Origin: Acidimicrobiaceae bacterium
Lineage (GTDB): Bacteria; Actinomycetota; Acidimicrobiia; Acidimicrobiales; Aldehydirespiratoraceae
Assembly (NCBI GenBank): GCA_026706815.1
Contig: JAPOYA010000044.1
Coordinates: 16,788-80,787, forward strand
Length of the DNA: 64,000 nt
Reading direction: 5' to 3'
The translations under genes and the position numbers were made by a program. Below, piece after piece: positions 1-8,489 of this stretch. The notes below the pieces were generated by a model. It did not search any database. It saw only the letters and a list, made by a program, of their open reading frames with translations, and was not told the origin of the DNA. Positions within the stretch are counted from its first letter, which is position 1; every line of letters starts with the position of its first letter.

Positions 1-587
1 ATCCGAACTCCGTTCGGGACGGCCACGGAAGCCGCAACCTCCTGATAGGACTCCATATGATCGGGCGTGACGGTTGAACCGGCTTCATCGTGGAAACGGA
101 TCACGTGCAGCATCGTGTAGGCCCCGTCCTCTTCGCTGGGCGGATGCGGCACATCGGCCCAGTCCACCTGCTGCTCGGCCACGGGAAAGCCCAACGGCCG
201 GCCTCCGATGACGATGGTCTGGTCCATTCCCGCCTCCTTGTGCTGATGGGCCTCCTGGAAGTCCTCGCGCTCCTGCATAGCCATGAATGACGCCCGCGTC
301 GGATAGCGCACGACGGCGATCCGGTCCCAGGCGGGTTCAGCGCCGATCAATTGATCCTCGACCTCGGCGACGAACACGATTTCGGCGCCCACTGCCGTCA
401 GCGGCCCGACCGGGGTGTACACCTCGTCGGCTTCCCTGCCGCTGAGCGTCGTTTCACGGGCATCGGCGTACTCGGCCCGTTCCTTGTAGCACATCAAGTT
501 GATCATCCACACAGGCCCCTCGTCAGCGGGCGCGGTCGTGGCCAATCTGATGGCGTAGTCCCGATCGATCTGTCCGTAACCTGGCAT
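1..587 (-). CDS. DUF1330-like protein, 3' end outside the window
   Basis: The reading frame starts at an ATG at 587 and stays open to the left edge, giving at least 195 residues. The start reads MPGYGQIDRDYAIRLATT. Two stretches, VWMINLMCYKERAEYAD and RIAVVRYPTRASFMAMQ, have the look of ferredoxin-like dimeric alpha-beta barrel proteins of the DUF1330/EthD kind: a main-strand motif, then a Y-P-S/T-x-x-x-F element. Function in this family is poorly defined. It lies downstream of the FAD hydroxylase in the same direction (133 nt gap) and may be the last gene of the catabolic run. The C-terminus is not visible, so domain number is unknown. The family call is by pattern only. Confidence 0.6.
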   Translation of the reverse strand, partial: MPGYGQIDRDYAIRLATTAPADEGPVWMINLMCYKERAEYADARETTLSGREADEVYTPVGPLTAVGAEIVFVAEVEDQLIGAEPAWDRIAVVRYPTRASFMAMQEREDFQEAHQHKEAGMDQTIVIGGRPLGFPVAEQQVDWADVPHPPSEEDGAYTMLHVIRFHDEAGSTVTPDHMESYQEVAASVAVPNGVR

Positions 588-720
588 GTCTCACTTCCCT
601 CGTTCGCAACTCGTGGCACATATTGCCACTTTTTCTGGCAAATGTGCGGACCCCCGAATGCCCAGAGGACGAAGTCGTCGAGATACCGCCCTGCTCATTG
701 ACGGAGCGTTCCGGCGATTG

Positions 721-2325
721 TCAGCGCGCCATGGTCGGCAGGTAGGGGGTGATCGCCGACAGATCCGCCGTTCCACTCGCATGGCTGAGGTGTTGGGCGA
801 TGACTGCGTCGGGCCGGACAAGCACGACCCCGTCGGCCTCATAGGGGGCAATAGGCCGTTCGGCGGGGAGCCGGCGCACCTCGATCGGAGCGCCGTCGGG
901 GAGCGCCGCAACTGCGACCTCCCAAGACTCGGCGTCGCAGTCGGGCCCGACGAGCAGCACGTAGCCATTGCCGTACCAGTCGAGCACCGACTCGGCCTCA
1001 GCGTCGTCAACCCAGATGTGGGGCGCCCGCCAGCCGTTGCGAACGAGCGGCCGGAAGTCGCGGGCCGGGTTCTCTAGTTCGGGAGCGGGTTCAAGGTTCG
1101 GCGCGATCAGTTCCGACGACAGCTCGTAGCCGCGCAGCAGGTAGTCGTAGTCGGCGTAGCGCTTGGCGCCTTCGATGTGTTCGCCGACGTCCTCGCCGGC
1201 GCGGTAGCCCAGCATCATCCGACCCATCACCGTCGTCGTGACGACGCCGTACTCGATGCGTTCCAGTGCCAACGGCTTGTGCTCCTCTTCGTAGGTGTCG
1301 AGGATCGACGCGGGTGCGAGGCCCCGCAGCACGTAGGCCAGCTTCCACGCGAGGTTGCGGGCCCCGGAGAAGCCCGCGTTGTTGCCGAGCCCTCCGGTCG
1401 GCACCGACACGTGCGCGGCGTCTCCGACCAAGAAGATGCGCCCGTGGTTGAAATGTGTGGTCGCACCCGGTGTCGGTTGCCACATCCGCATGCTGACGAT
1501 GTCGAGTCCGACATCGTCGCTTGTGCCGAGCGATGCCAGGATACGAGCCCGAATCGCCTCCTCGGAGATCGGGTCCGGCTGGCCGATCGAAACCTGGCAC
1601 CGCCAACGTCGCAAACCATCGAGCGGTTGAAAGACGAGGACCCCCTCAAAGGGCTGCGTGTACAGCAGGGCCCCCTTGCGATCACCCACGTAGGGTGACA
1701 GATCGGCATGGAAGATGACATCCTGCATGTGGATCGGCTGCGGCGAGCTCTCAAGGGCGGTGCCGATCACCGCCCGAGTCGTGCTGCCCGGCCCGTCGGC
1801 GCCCAGAGTGTAGGCCGCGGTCACGGTCCGGCGCTCGTCGGTTCGGGCGTCGCGGAGGATCAGCGCAGTGTCGGCGTCGGTCTGGGTGAGTTCGACCACC
1901 TCTGTGTCGAAATGCAGCGAGATGGAAGGGTCGTCGATGACTCGGGTCATCAGTGCCTTCTCGACCTCGTCCTGCACCGTCATCACCGGCAGGCACGGAC
2001 TGTCGGGACCGGGGACGCTCAGAAACGTCGGGCTCTCGAGCTCGGCGAACGGCGTTGTGGCCAGGTCGACGGACCAGCGGTTGCAGGCTGTCCAGTCAGG
2101 CCCCAGACCGCTGTCCTCGACCATCTTCTCAACCCCGAACTCGCGCATCAGCTCCATCGTGTTGGTGTCGACGAAGCGCGACCTGGGGTGGGTGTTCAAC
2201 TCTCCACGGCGCTCGACGAGCAGCACTGATACACCATGGCGCGACAGCAGCAGTGACACGGCGAGCCCGATCGGGCCGCAACCGATCACGCAGACAGGAA
2301 CATCAGGCGTGGGCTTTCCCTTCAT
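721..2325 (-). CDS. FAD-dependent aromatic hydroxylase (PheA/TfdB, MhpA type)
   Basis: A flavoprotein monooxygenase of 534 residues, the usual size for the class A phenol/3-phenylpropionate hydroxylase group, which uses NAD(P)H and O2 to hydroxylate aromatic rings. Visible motifs in order: the FAD dinucleotide-binding GxGxxG (VIGCGPIG, residues 13-20) followed by an acidic strand end (VER, 37-39), the DG motif (GADGPGS, 175-181) and the GD motif (GDAAH, 301-305) followed by PTGG and NLAWKLAYVL. The C-terminal 120 residues look like the thioredoxin-like tail of PheA/MhpA members. The start ATG at 2325 is preceded by a modest purine stretch. The alpha/beta hydrolase upstream on the same strand makes a hydroxylate-then-hydrolyse sequence plausible, but the substrate is unknown. 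Confidence 0.88.
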   Translation of the reverse strand: MKGKPTPDVPVCVIGCGPIGLAVSLLLSRHGVSVLLVERRGELNTHPRSRFVDTNTMELMREFGVEKMVEDSGLGPDWTACNRWSVDLATTPFAELESPTFLSVPGPDSPCLPVMTVQDEVEKALMTRVIDDPSISLHFDTEVVELTQTDADTALILRDARTDERRTVTAAYTLGADGPGSTTRAVIGTALESSPQPIHMQDVIFHADLSPYVGDRKGALLYTQPFEGVLVFQPLDGLRRWRCQVSIGQPDPISEEAIRARILASLGTSDDVGLDIVSMRMWQPTPGATTHFNHGRIFLVGDAAHVSVPTGGLGNNAGFSGARNLAWKLAYVLRGLAPASILDTYEEEHKPLALERIEYGVVTTTVMGRMMLGYRAGEDVGEHIEGAKRYADYDYLLRGYELSSELIAPNLEPAPELENPARDFRPLVRNGWRAPHIWVDDAEAESVLDWYGNGYVLLVGPDCDAESWEVAVAALPDGAPIEVRRLPAERPIAPYEADGVVLVRPDAVIAQHLSHASGTADLSAITPYLPTMAR

Positions 2326-2461
2326 GTAGTCGGCCTGCAGCAGGACGAAATCACATTAGCCCATCTGACGCGCAACAGTGCTGTGGAAGTTCTCGTCGCG
2401 CGGAGCCATGCCTCCCCAGTAGAGGGCCGTTCTGCGCCGCAACGGGCACTGGCGCCGATCT

Positions 2462-3688
2462 TCATGAGCCGGCGCGGATGCGGTCGAGCACCGGCAGGAG
2501 GTGGGAGGCGAACCGCTCGGGATTCTCCGACATCGGGAAGTGGCCCAGCTCGGGCATTGCCGCGAAAGTAGACCCGGCGATGGCTTCGTGCGCCTCCCGA
2601 CCTTTTTCGACCGTCGCGTTGGGGTCATAGTCGCCGGTGAGTATGTGGACGCCGACCTCGCTCGTGTCGATGAGTGACGCAGTGCTGCGGATGTCGAACT
2701 CCTCGATGTAGTAGGCGAGGTCGCCGATGAACACCGGCGGCCAGCCCGATGCATACGCCTGGATCGTCTCCTTGCGGAACTCGACCGGGGACTGTGGTGC
2801 TGTCATCCCCTCCATCATCTTCGCCTTCGACTCGTTGGAGACCTGCGGGTGCCAGAACCCCGGAAAGTGATCGAGCCGACCACCGATGTGCAGCGCGCCC
2901 TGCAGCGCCACGACCGCGCGGAAGAGGTCCGGGTGATGAAACGCCAAGTCGAGTGCGAGCAGGCCACCGACCGAGCACCCCATGAACACCGGCTGATCGA
3001 GCTCGAGCTCGGCCGAAAGCCCGGTGACGAGAGTCCGGAGGAACACACCCTCGAGCCGGTAGGGCGTCTCCCACCACCGCGGCCCGACCGGCGGCACCGA
3101 CTTTCCGTGGAAGGGCAGGTCATAGGCGATCAGCCGGAAGTGATCGGTGATCTCCGGCATCTCGAACAGGTGGCGCCACTGCACCCCATGGGAGCCTGCG
3201 GTGTGCTGGAGCAGGAGCGGGATGCCGCACCCTGCCTCCTCCACATAGATCCGGTAGTCGGCGCCAACAAGGTCGAGGTTGACGTAGCGACCTGTCGGCG
3301 TCGCGGTGGGACGAACCAGAGGAGGCGCCGCATCCGGGCCAACGGCGCGAGCCAGTTCGACCGCCCGCTGCAGCGCAGGCATGTACTGCCACCAGAGGAT
3401 CTCGTCGGAGTGGCGGCGGAGGCCGAGCAGCATCGCCGCCGACACGTCGTTGTGGAACGGGCGAGGCATCGCTGCGGTCATGCCGATCCAGAGGTCGTCG
3501 GGCATCGTCAGAACGATCACGCCGTCGGCCGGCTCGGGGACGCCTGGCCGAGGATTGCCGTCCGCCATCGTGAAACCGGTCGCCCCCCTAGGCGTCTCGA
3601 TTAAGAGACCGCCGCTCCAGCCACGCGCGGCGAGCGTGAACTCGCCGTCTGCCCTCACCCGCTCGACCCACTCCGACGTGGAAATCAC
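2462..3688 (-). CDS. Alpha/beta hydrolase with N-terminal SCP2-like extension
   Basis: 408 residues; the hydrolase domain occupies roughly 135-408. The nucleophile elbow is GCSVGG with Ser239, the acid is probably Asp353 or Asp355 (TGDYDPN) and the general base is His383 (LGHFPMSE), so the triad looks complete. Related enzymes include MhpC-type C-C bond hydrolases and lactonases, but a substrate cannot be read from the sequence. Residues 1-130 are not part of the fold. They contain a strand-rich segment with DGVIVLTMPDDLWIGMT and a helical tail that resembles a sterol-carrier-protein-2 fold, which is unusual in front of a hydrolase. Same strand as the flanking CaiB and FAD hydroxylase genes, suggesting one catabolic operon. 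Confidence 0.8.
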   Translation of the reverse strand: MISTSEWVERVRADGEFTLAARGWSGGLLIETPRGATGFTMADGNPRPGVPEPADGVIVLTMPDDLWIGMTAAMPRPFHNDVSAAMLLGLRRHSDEILWWQYMPALQRAVELARAVGPDAAPPLVRPTATPTGRYVNLDLVGADYRIYVEEAGCGIPLLLQHTAGSHGVQWRHLFEMPEITDHFRLIAYDLPFHGKSVPPVGPRWWETPYRLEGVFLRTLVTGLSAELELDQPVFMGCSVGGLLALDLAFHHPDLFRAVVALQGALHIGGRLDHFPGFWHPQVSNESKAKMMEGMTAPQSPVEFRKETIQAYASGWPPVFIGDLAYYIEEFDIRSTASLIDTSEVGVHILTGDYDPNATVEKGREAHEAIAGSTFAAMPELGHFPMSENPERFASHLLPVLDRIRAGS

Positions 3689-3754
3689 CGGCTTGCCTCC
3701 AGAACTGTGGAGAGGTCGGTCCCAGCCACGTCCCCCACCAGATCGGCCGGCCGG

Positions 3755-3854
3755 GAGCCGCCGCTCATCGCACCCCGACCCATCGAGAACCTCGAACTGC
3801 GGTCACCGGTCACCGGAGCCACCGCTCATCCACCCCGACCCATCGAGAACCTCG
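3755..3854. repeat. Duplicated 3' end of the CoA-transferase gene
   Basis: Two copies of about 40 nt lie at 3755-3794 and 3816-3854, differing by one substitution and one single-base indel, period about 60 nt. The right copy is inside the CaiB-family gene and encodes its C-terminal EVLDGSGW; the left copy lies beyond the stop codon and is not translated in that frame. This is a tandem duplication of a coding 3' end. Confidence 0.85.
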
Positions 3855-5050
3855 TCCTGGTGTTCGCCGAGTTTCGGGGGCCGGCGGTAGATGCCTGTCG
3901 GGGTCGCGCTGAACCGCATCGGCGTGTTGGGCAGGACCACAGGCCGCTCCGACCCGGGATGTTCGACGGCCACGAGCATGTCGCGGGCCCGCACATGCTC
4001 AGAGGCGAAGAGCGCCGGCGCGTCGTTCACCGGACCGACCGGCACCTCCCCGGCGAGCTTCTCGACGATCTCGTCCGTGGTGAGCGAACGGGACCAGGAC
4101 TCCATGACCTCGTTGACCATCTCCCGGTTGTCAGCTCGACGGCGGGTCGTGCGGGTTCTGTCGTCTGTGACCAGATCCGGCCGGCCCAGCACCCCGCACA
4201 TGAACTCCCACTGCCCGGGGGTCAGCGATGCGATCGCGCAGAGGCCGTCAGCCGTCGGGTAGATGTTGAACGGCGACAGTGAGGGATGCTCGGTCCCGCG
4301 CGGGGCCTGAATCTCGCCGCTGTAGGAGTAGCGCCAGGTAACCGACTCACAGAGCGCCATGATCGAATCCGTCATCGCAACGTCGACGAACTGCCCCTCG
4401 CCCGTGCGTTGGACGTGGTGGAGCGCACCGAGAATGCCGACTGCGCACATCGTGGCCGGGTACAGGTCACCGATCGACGGGCCGGCGGCCACCCGGTGCT
4501 CGGCATCGATGCCGGTGCAGCTCACCAAGCCGCCCATAGCCTGTGCGACGACGTCGAAGGAGGGCCACTCGGCGTGCGGGCTCTCGCCTGTTCGAGGGTC
4601 GCCGAATCCCCGGATGGCCGCGTAGACCAACGACGGGAATCGCTCGTGCAGCATCTCCCAGGACAGTCCGAGGCGTTCCATGACGCCCGCCTTGAAGTTC
4701 TCGACGAGGACGTCCGCAGATGCGAGCAGCCGCAGCAACTGCTCGACTGCCTCAGGATCCTTGAGGTCGAGCACGATCCCCCGCTTGTTGCGGTTGATGC
4801 TCGCGAAATAGCCGCCGTAGTGACGCTCCTCGTCGTCGTCGAGGAAGGGGCCGCTGAACCGGGGCAGATCCCCGCGGGGTGGTTCAACCTTGATCACGTC
4901 CGCGCCCATGTCCGCGAGGATCATCGTGCAGTACGGGCCTGCCAGTGCCTGGGTGAGATCGACGACGCGAACATCGGCGAGCGGGCCGGAACGCGCCGAC
5001 AGCATCGCGGCGGCGACCTCGTGGCCGGCGAGGTGCGCGTCACCGCTCAT
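3803..5050 (-). CDS. CaiB/BaiF family (class III) CoA transferase
   Basis: Transfers CoA between acyl-CoA thioesters and carboxylic acids without a ping-pong glutamyl-only mechanism. I start it at ATG 5050 because GGAGG sits 8 nt upstream; a longer frame opens at 5098. The protein is then 415 residues, normal for the family. It begins with the family signature (VVDLTQALAGPYCTMILAD), then VIKVEPPRGD, LVENFKAGVM and RGFGDP. The catalytic aspartate is in PSFDVVAQA (about Asp166 from this start). Together with the acyl-CoA dehydrogenase upstream it would activate and then oxidise an organic acid; the acid is not identifiable. Its last codons are duplicated downstream of the stop. Confidence 0.9.
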   Translation of the reverse strand: MSGDAHLAGHEVAAAMLSARSGPLADVRVVDLTQALAGPYCTMILADMGADVIKVEPPRGDLPRFSGPFLDDDEERHYGGYFASINRNKRGIVLDLKDPEAVEQLLRLLASADVLVENFKAGVMERLGLSWEMLHERFPSLVYAAIRGFGDPRTGESPHAEWPSFDVVAQAMGGLVSCTGIDAEHRVAAGPSIGDLYPATMCAVGILGALHHVQRTGEGQFVDVAMTDSIMALCESVTWRYSYSGEIQAPRGTEHPSLSPFNIYPTADGLCAIASLTPGQWEFMCGVLGRPDLVTDDRTRTTRRRADNREMVNEVMESWSRSLTTDEIVEKLAGEVPVGPVNDAPALFASEHVRARDMLVAVEHPGSERPVVLPNTPMRFSATPTGIYRRPPKLGEHQDEVLDGSGWMSGGSGDR

Positions 5051-5236
5051 GGCGTCGGCCTCCGTTGAGCAGCACGATCCGCTCGAGTTCACAGACACGT
5101 CGCCGTGCTGATTCCGGCCCCAGTGCTGAAGCGAACCACTCCCGCATCATCGCGCCCGCCGGCGGGGTCTGTCGAAAGCACCCCGGTGCAAGCTGTGATC
5201 GTGCCGGCCGTCGCGCTCGGCCTTCTCCGCTCGACG

Positions 5237-5268
5237 AGGCGCCGGCCTAGGCGCCGGCCTAGGCGCCG
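5237..5268. repeat. GC-rich 12-bp tandem repeat between acyl-CoA dehydrogenase and CaiB genes
   Basis: The unit AGGCGCCGGCCT occurs about 2.7 times and contains GGCGCC and GGCC self-complementary cores, so it can fold on either strand. The rest of the gap (5051-5301) holds no gene that I can see. A terminator or processing hairpin is possible; there is no U-tract. Confidence 0.6.
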
Positions 5269-5301
5269 AAGTCTGGAACCTCCACAGCTTCACGGCAGCC
5301 C

Positions 5302-6543
5302 CTAGCGCAGCGGGGTCGGCGGCAGGAGGCAATCGGACACGAGCCGGAGCATTATCTCGCTGGTCCCCTCGAAGATCTTGGTGAGGCGGGCGTCGCGCCA
5401 GTAGCGCTCGATCGGGAAGTCGGTGGTGTAGCCCGCGCCGCCGTGGATCTGCAACGCCTCGGAGGTGACTCGCTCAGCCGTCTCGGCAGCCAGGTACTTG
5501 ACCATGGCGCCGTCCATGTCCGGCGAGGTGGTGTTCTCGTAGCCGCCCATGTCGGTGTTGGCTGCGACCTGGTACATCAGCGCGCGGCAGGCCTCGACCT
5601 CTGTGGCCATCTTGGCGATCTTGAAGCGGGTGACCTGGAAGTCGCCGATCGGCCGCCCGAACTGCTCGCGTTCCTGCACATACGCCACCGAGTCCTCGAG
5701 TGCGCCTCGGGCAAGGCCGATCGAGCGGGCCGCGGTGTGGATCCGTGGAACGGCCATGCCCCGAGCAGCTCGAATGAACCCGGCCTTCGGATCGGCGTCG
5801 CGGTGGCCTCGTTGCTCGCGCTCGAAGCCGATCAGCCCGTCGTCGGGCACGAAGCAGTCGTTGAACGACAGGTCGAAGGTGTGCCATCCGTGGTAGCCGA
5901 TCTTGCGGATCGGGTTGCCGGTGCAGCCGTCGGGGAACGCTCCCGGCTCCTTGTGGAGGATGAATCGGCGGATGCCGCTGTGCCGATTGCCTGGGTCGTA
6001 CGGGGTCGTGCGGGCGACGACGAGGATCGCGTTCGACTGGTCGGCGAACGTGCACCACATCTTCTGGCCGTTGAGGAGCCAGCCATCGTCGACCTTGTCG
6101 GCGCGGGTTCGGAGCGAAGCGATGTCGGATCCGGCGTCAGGCTCGCTCATGGCGAAACTGCCGAGCCACTCGCCCCGAGCGGCTAGCGGGTAGTACAGCT
6201 CCTTCTGGGACGGGTCGAGGGCGGCGGCCATTTGGGACCGGGCGATGATCGACGCGACCGACATCCACGCCCGCGCGAGTTCTTCGGTGATGAGGGCGTA
6301 TTCGAGCACGCCGAGGCCGAGGCCGCCGTACTTGTCAGGAGCCATGATCCCGAAGAAGCCGAGCTCCCCCATCTCCGCTCGCATCTCCTCGGGGATCATG
6401 CCGTGAAGGGGATCGAGCTCATTGGCGACCGGCAGCACCTTGCTCATCGCGAACTCGCGGGCCATCTCCTGGATCGCGACCCGCTCGTCGGTTCGGTACG
6501 GCGCCGGAATCGGCGGCCGAGGATCAACGATCTGGCGAGGCAT
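5302..6543 (-). CDS. Acyl-CoA dehydrogenase
   Basis: A 413-residue FAD enzyme that introduces the alpha-beta double bond into an acyl-CoA. Family signatures are seen in order: the N-terminal helical domain with MAREFAMSKVLPVANELD, the substrate/FAD loop GSFAMSEPDAGSD, WLLNGQKMWCTFAD, the RGMAVPRIHTAARSIGLARGALE helix region, QIHGGAGYTTDFPIERYWRDAR, and FEGTSEIM, whose glutamate is the usual catalytic base. C-terminal QIHGGxG and EGTSEI are intact. Start at ATG 6543 has a strong GGGAGGAG Shine-Dalgarno at 6550-6557. Only 22 nt separate the start from the 3' end of the upstream tRNA-Leu. First gene of the minus-strand catabolic run. Confidence 0.95.
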   Translation of the reverse strand: MPRQIVDPRPPIPAPYRTDERVAIQEMAREFAMSKVLPVANELDPLHGMIPEEMRAEMGELGFFGIMAPDKYGGLGLGVLEYALITEELARAWMSVASIIARSQMAAALDPSQKELYYPLAARGEWLGSFAMSEPDAGSDIASLRTRADKVDDGWLLNGQKMWCTFADQSNAILVVARTTPYDPGNRHSGIRRFILHKEPGAFPDGCTGNPIRKIGYHGWHTFDLSFNDCFVPDDGLIGFEREQRGHRDADPKAGFIRAARGMAVPRIHTAARSIGLARGALEDSVAYVQEREQFGRPIGDFQVTRFKIAKMATEVEACRALMYQVAANTDMGGYENTTSPDMDGAMVKYLAAETAERVTSEALQIHGGAGYTTDFPIERYWRDARLTKIFEGTSEIMLRLVSDCLLPPTPLR

Positions 6544-6565
6544 CAGTGCTCCTCCCGCCCCTTGG

Positions 6566-6653
6566 TGGTGTCGGAGGGGGGACTTGAACCCCCACGCCCA
6601 TAACGGGCACTAGCCCCTCAAGCTAGCGCGTCTGCCAATTCCGCCACTCCGAC
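6566..6653 (-). tRNA. tRNA-Leu (anticodon GAG)
   Basis: On the minus strand the acceptor arms GTCGGAG (from 6653) and CTCCGAC pair over 7 bp, followed by discriminator A and an encoded CCA (6568-6566). The D-loop GGCAGAC, anticodon stem-loop with CTTGAGG (anticodon GAG), a long class II variable arm, and the T-arm GGGGGTTCAAGTCCCCC are all visible. The length of 88 nt fits tRNA-Leu. It lies immediately upstream of the acyl-CoA dehydrogenase gene on the same strand. Confidence 0.96.
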
Positions 6654-6777
6654 GTGGCCAACCAAGAGATGGATGCGAGAAACGAGCCTAGCGGCCTGTC
6701 CAGGCTGCCCCACTCGGAATCATCGCAGCGAGAACAACCGTTGTTTTGCGGCGAGTTGTCTGGAACGATGGCAGTTG

Positions 6778-6996
6778 ATGGATCCCGACGTCCCCGACCT
6801 GGATCGGTCATTCCTCCCGGTCCTCAACGAAGCGCTCACCCGGCATGCCGACCGACTGTGTGCCGTCTTCGGCGACGATCGTCGGACCTATGCCGATATC
6901 GACCATGCGTCAGCTCGTGTTGCAAACGCTCTGATCCGCGACGGCTTCGAGCCGGGACAGCACGGTGCGGTCTACAGCCGAAACAGTGTCGAGGCG
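6778..6996 (+). pseudogene. N-terminal remnant of an acyl-CoA synthetase (AMP-binding)
   Basis: From the ATG at 6778 about 73 codons read as the start of a fatty-acid or aryl-CoA ligase: an LDRSFLPVLNEALTRHADRL stretch, then DDRRTYADID and PGQHGAVYSRNSVEAV, the latter corresponding to the PGDRVAVYSxNSxE element near residue 70 in ANL enzymes. After position about 6996 homology stops: the same bases now form the antisense of the 3' part of the TetR gene. No AMP-binding P-loop is present, so the gene is a fragment made by a rearrangement or deletion. The open frame continues to 7227 without ligase features. Confidence 0.75.
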
Positions 6997-7599
6997 GTCG
7001 ACGACGAGTCCGAGGAAGTGGGCGAACGCCCTCGATGCGTCAAAACCGTCGGGGTCTACCAGCCACTGGTAGCCGATGCCCCGAAGGCCCGCGACGATGA
7101 ATGCCGCTTCGTCCGCGGCGTCGAGATCGACTGCGACCGAACCCTCCGCCTGCCCCGCCTCGACCCACTTCGCGAATGTCGCTCGTTGCTCTTCATGGAA
7201 CCTGCCGAAACGGTCGCGCAGGAATGACTCATCGCCTCGGCCCTCGAACATCAACGCGTACAGCACCCGCACGCCCCGGGAGTTCTTGTCGATCTGACGT
7301 TGGATCGCTTCGAGGGTCGCCGCGATTCGGTCGAGAGCAGTCGCGGACTCGTCGGGCTCGGGAACCGAGCGGTGACTCCAGTCACGGACGAGCTGAACGA
7401 GCAGTTCCTCGACGAGGCCCTCTTTTGAGCCGAACCGCACCGTCACGAGGGAGCGGCTGTAACCCGATCGCTCCCCGATCGCGGCGAAGGTCATCGCCGA
7501 TATCCCACCCTCGAGCACGAGCTCGCCGGCCGCACGCAGGAGTGCCTCGGTCGACTCCTCGCGCCGCTCCTTCTGTCGTGTGCGCTCGACAATCGCCAT
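6910..7599 (-). CDS. TetR/AcrR family transcriptional regulator
   Basis: About 229 residues from ATG 7599. The N-terminal DNA-binding domain is clear: QKERREESTEALLRAAGELV, then the helix-turn-helix AIGERSGYSRSLVTVRFGSKE (about residues 39-60), followed by the usual ligand-binding helices. The C-terminal 25 residues (from VSAVDRTV) overlap the ligase remnant on the other strand and probably replace the original end, so the true family C-terminus may be lost or altered. Divergent from the P450 operon with a 76-nt intergenic region, so it most likely controls that operon and itself. Ligand unknown; an acyl-CoA or a hydrophobic substrate is a reasonable guess from the context. Confidence 0.88.
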   Translation of the reverse strand: MAIVERTRQKERREESTEALLRAAGELVLEGGISAMTFAAIGERSGYSRSLVTVRFGSKEGLVEELLVQLVRDWSHRSVPEPDESATALDRIAATLEAIQRQIDKNSRGVRVLYALMFEGRGDESFLRDRFGRFHEEQRATFAKWVEAGQAEGSVAVDLDAADEAAFIVAGLRGIGYQWLVDPDGFDASRAFAHFLGLVVDRLDTVSAVDRTVLSRLEAVADQSVCNTS

Positions 7600-7638
7600 T
7601 GTTCCCAGACTACACATCGGCACGCCGTATGTAGCCGA

Positions 7639-7669
7639 TTGACAAGCAAGAACTAGTTGCACAACAATA
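7639..7669 (+). promoter_or_regulatory. Candidate promoter and TetR operator of the P450 operon
   Basis: TTGACA at 7639-7644 and AACAAT at 7664-7669 are spaced 19 nt; between them lies the 8-bp palindrome AACTAGTT (7651-7658) in AAGAACTAGTTGCA. With this spacing transcription would begin close to the ATG at 7676, implying a leaderless or near-leaderless message, which agrees with the lack of a Shine-Dalgarno. The palindrome position suits repression by the divergent TetR protein. Inference from pattern only. Confidence 0.45.
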
Positions 7670-7675
7670 AGCCCT

Positions 7676-8479
7676 ATGACCGTTGAGGCCGTCGCTGCGC
7701 TCACCGCCTTCCAGGATCGCATCATCGAAACCGCCTCCTCGTTCAGCGAGCCGGAGTGGAACGCTCCCTCCGCAGCGCCGGGCTGGCTGGTGCGCGATGT
7801 CATCTCCCACCTCGCCGTCGGGGCGCGGGCGCTCATCGACCCGCTGCCGCTGCCCGAAGACGCCGTCGATCCGCCGGAAAACCGCGAGCGCCAACACGAC
7901 ATGCATGTAGCCCTCCGGCGGTCATGGACCACAGCCGAAGTGCTCGAGGAGTTCATGTCTTTCGCTGCCCAGCGGCTCGAGCGCATTCCCGCCTTCCAGA
8001 ACGAACCGCTGGCCTCGAACGAGATAGAGATCCCCGGACTCGGAGCGTACCCCATGCACGCGGTCGCCAACGCCCTGGCCTTCGACTACTACTGCCATCT
8101 CTACCACGACATTTGCGAACCCGGCGGACCGATCTACCGGGACCTGCCCGAGCCCGCCCACGACGAGCTCTACCCGGTCGTCCAATGGATGATGTGGGGC
8201 TTGCCCCAGATGCAGGGTCCCGAACTGGACAACGCGCTGTTCGCCCCCCTCACCCTTGACCTCACCGGTCCGGGAGCCGGCTCGTGGACCATCACCCGCC
8301 CCGATCCCGAAGGCGGCCTCGTCGTCGCCGAGACGGGAGGCGGCGACGTCGTTGTCACGTCGGCTGCCTCCGACTTCGTGTCTTGGGGAACCCGCCGCTC
8401 CTGTTGGCGCAACTCATGTACCGTCGAAGGCGACTCGGCCGCGGCCACCGCCTTTCTCGCAACCTTGGACATCGTCTAA
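7676..8479 (+). CDS. Maleylpyruvate isomerase/DinB-like protein
   Basis: 267 residues. The N-terminal half is a four-helix DinB-like fold of the mycothiol-dependent maleylpyruvate isomerase family: EPEWNAPSAAPGWLVRDVIS with a candidate metal ligand His45, and later HLYHDI with His141/His144. The C-terminal part (about 190-267) has the short alpha/beta SCP2-like domain of this family, ending in SVEGD-like CTVEGDSAAATAFLATL. Whether the reaction is isomerisation is uncertain, as most actinobacterial members are uncharacterised thiol-dependent enzymes. First gene of the operon that continues with P450; the stop codon overlaps the AAAGGAG Shine-Dalgarno of the next gene. Confidence 0.72.
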   Translation: MTVEAVAALTAFQDRIIETASSFSEPEWNAPSAAPGWLVRDVISHLAVGARALIDPLPLPEDAVDPPENRERQHDMHVALRRSWTTAEVLEEFMSFAAQRLERIPAFQNEPLASNEIEIPGLGAYPMHAVANALAFDYYCHLYHDICEPGGPIYRDLPEPAHDELYPVVQWMMWGLPQMQGPELDNALFAPLTLDLTGPGAGSWTITRPDPEGGLVVAETGGGDVVVTSAASDFVSWGTRRSCWRNSCTVEGDSAAATAFLATLDIV

Positions 8480-8489
8480 AGGAGTCCCG

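Noticed and set aside
4286..5068. Plus-strand 260-codon frame over the CaiB gene
   Set aside because: Mirror of the clearly conserved minus-strand CoA transferase; no motif of its own.
8256..8489. Upstream extension of the P450 frame
   Set aside because: It overlaps the previous coding sequence in another frame, and a clear Shine-Dalgarno fixes the start at 8490.
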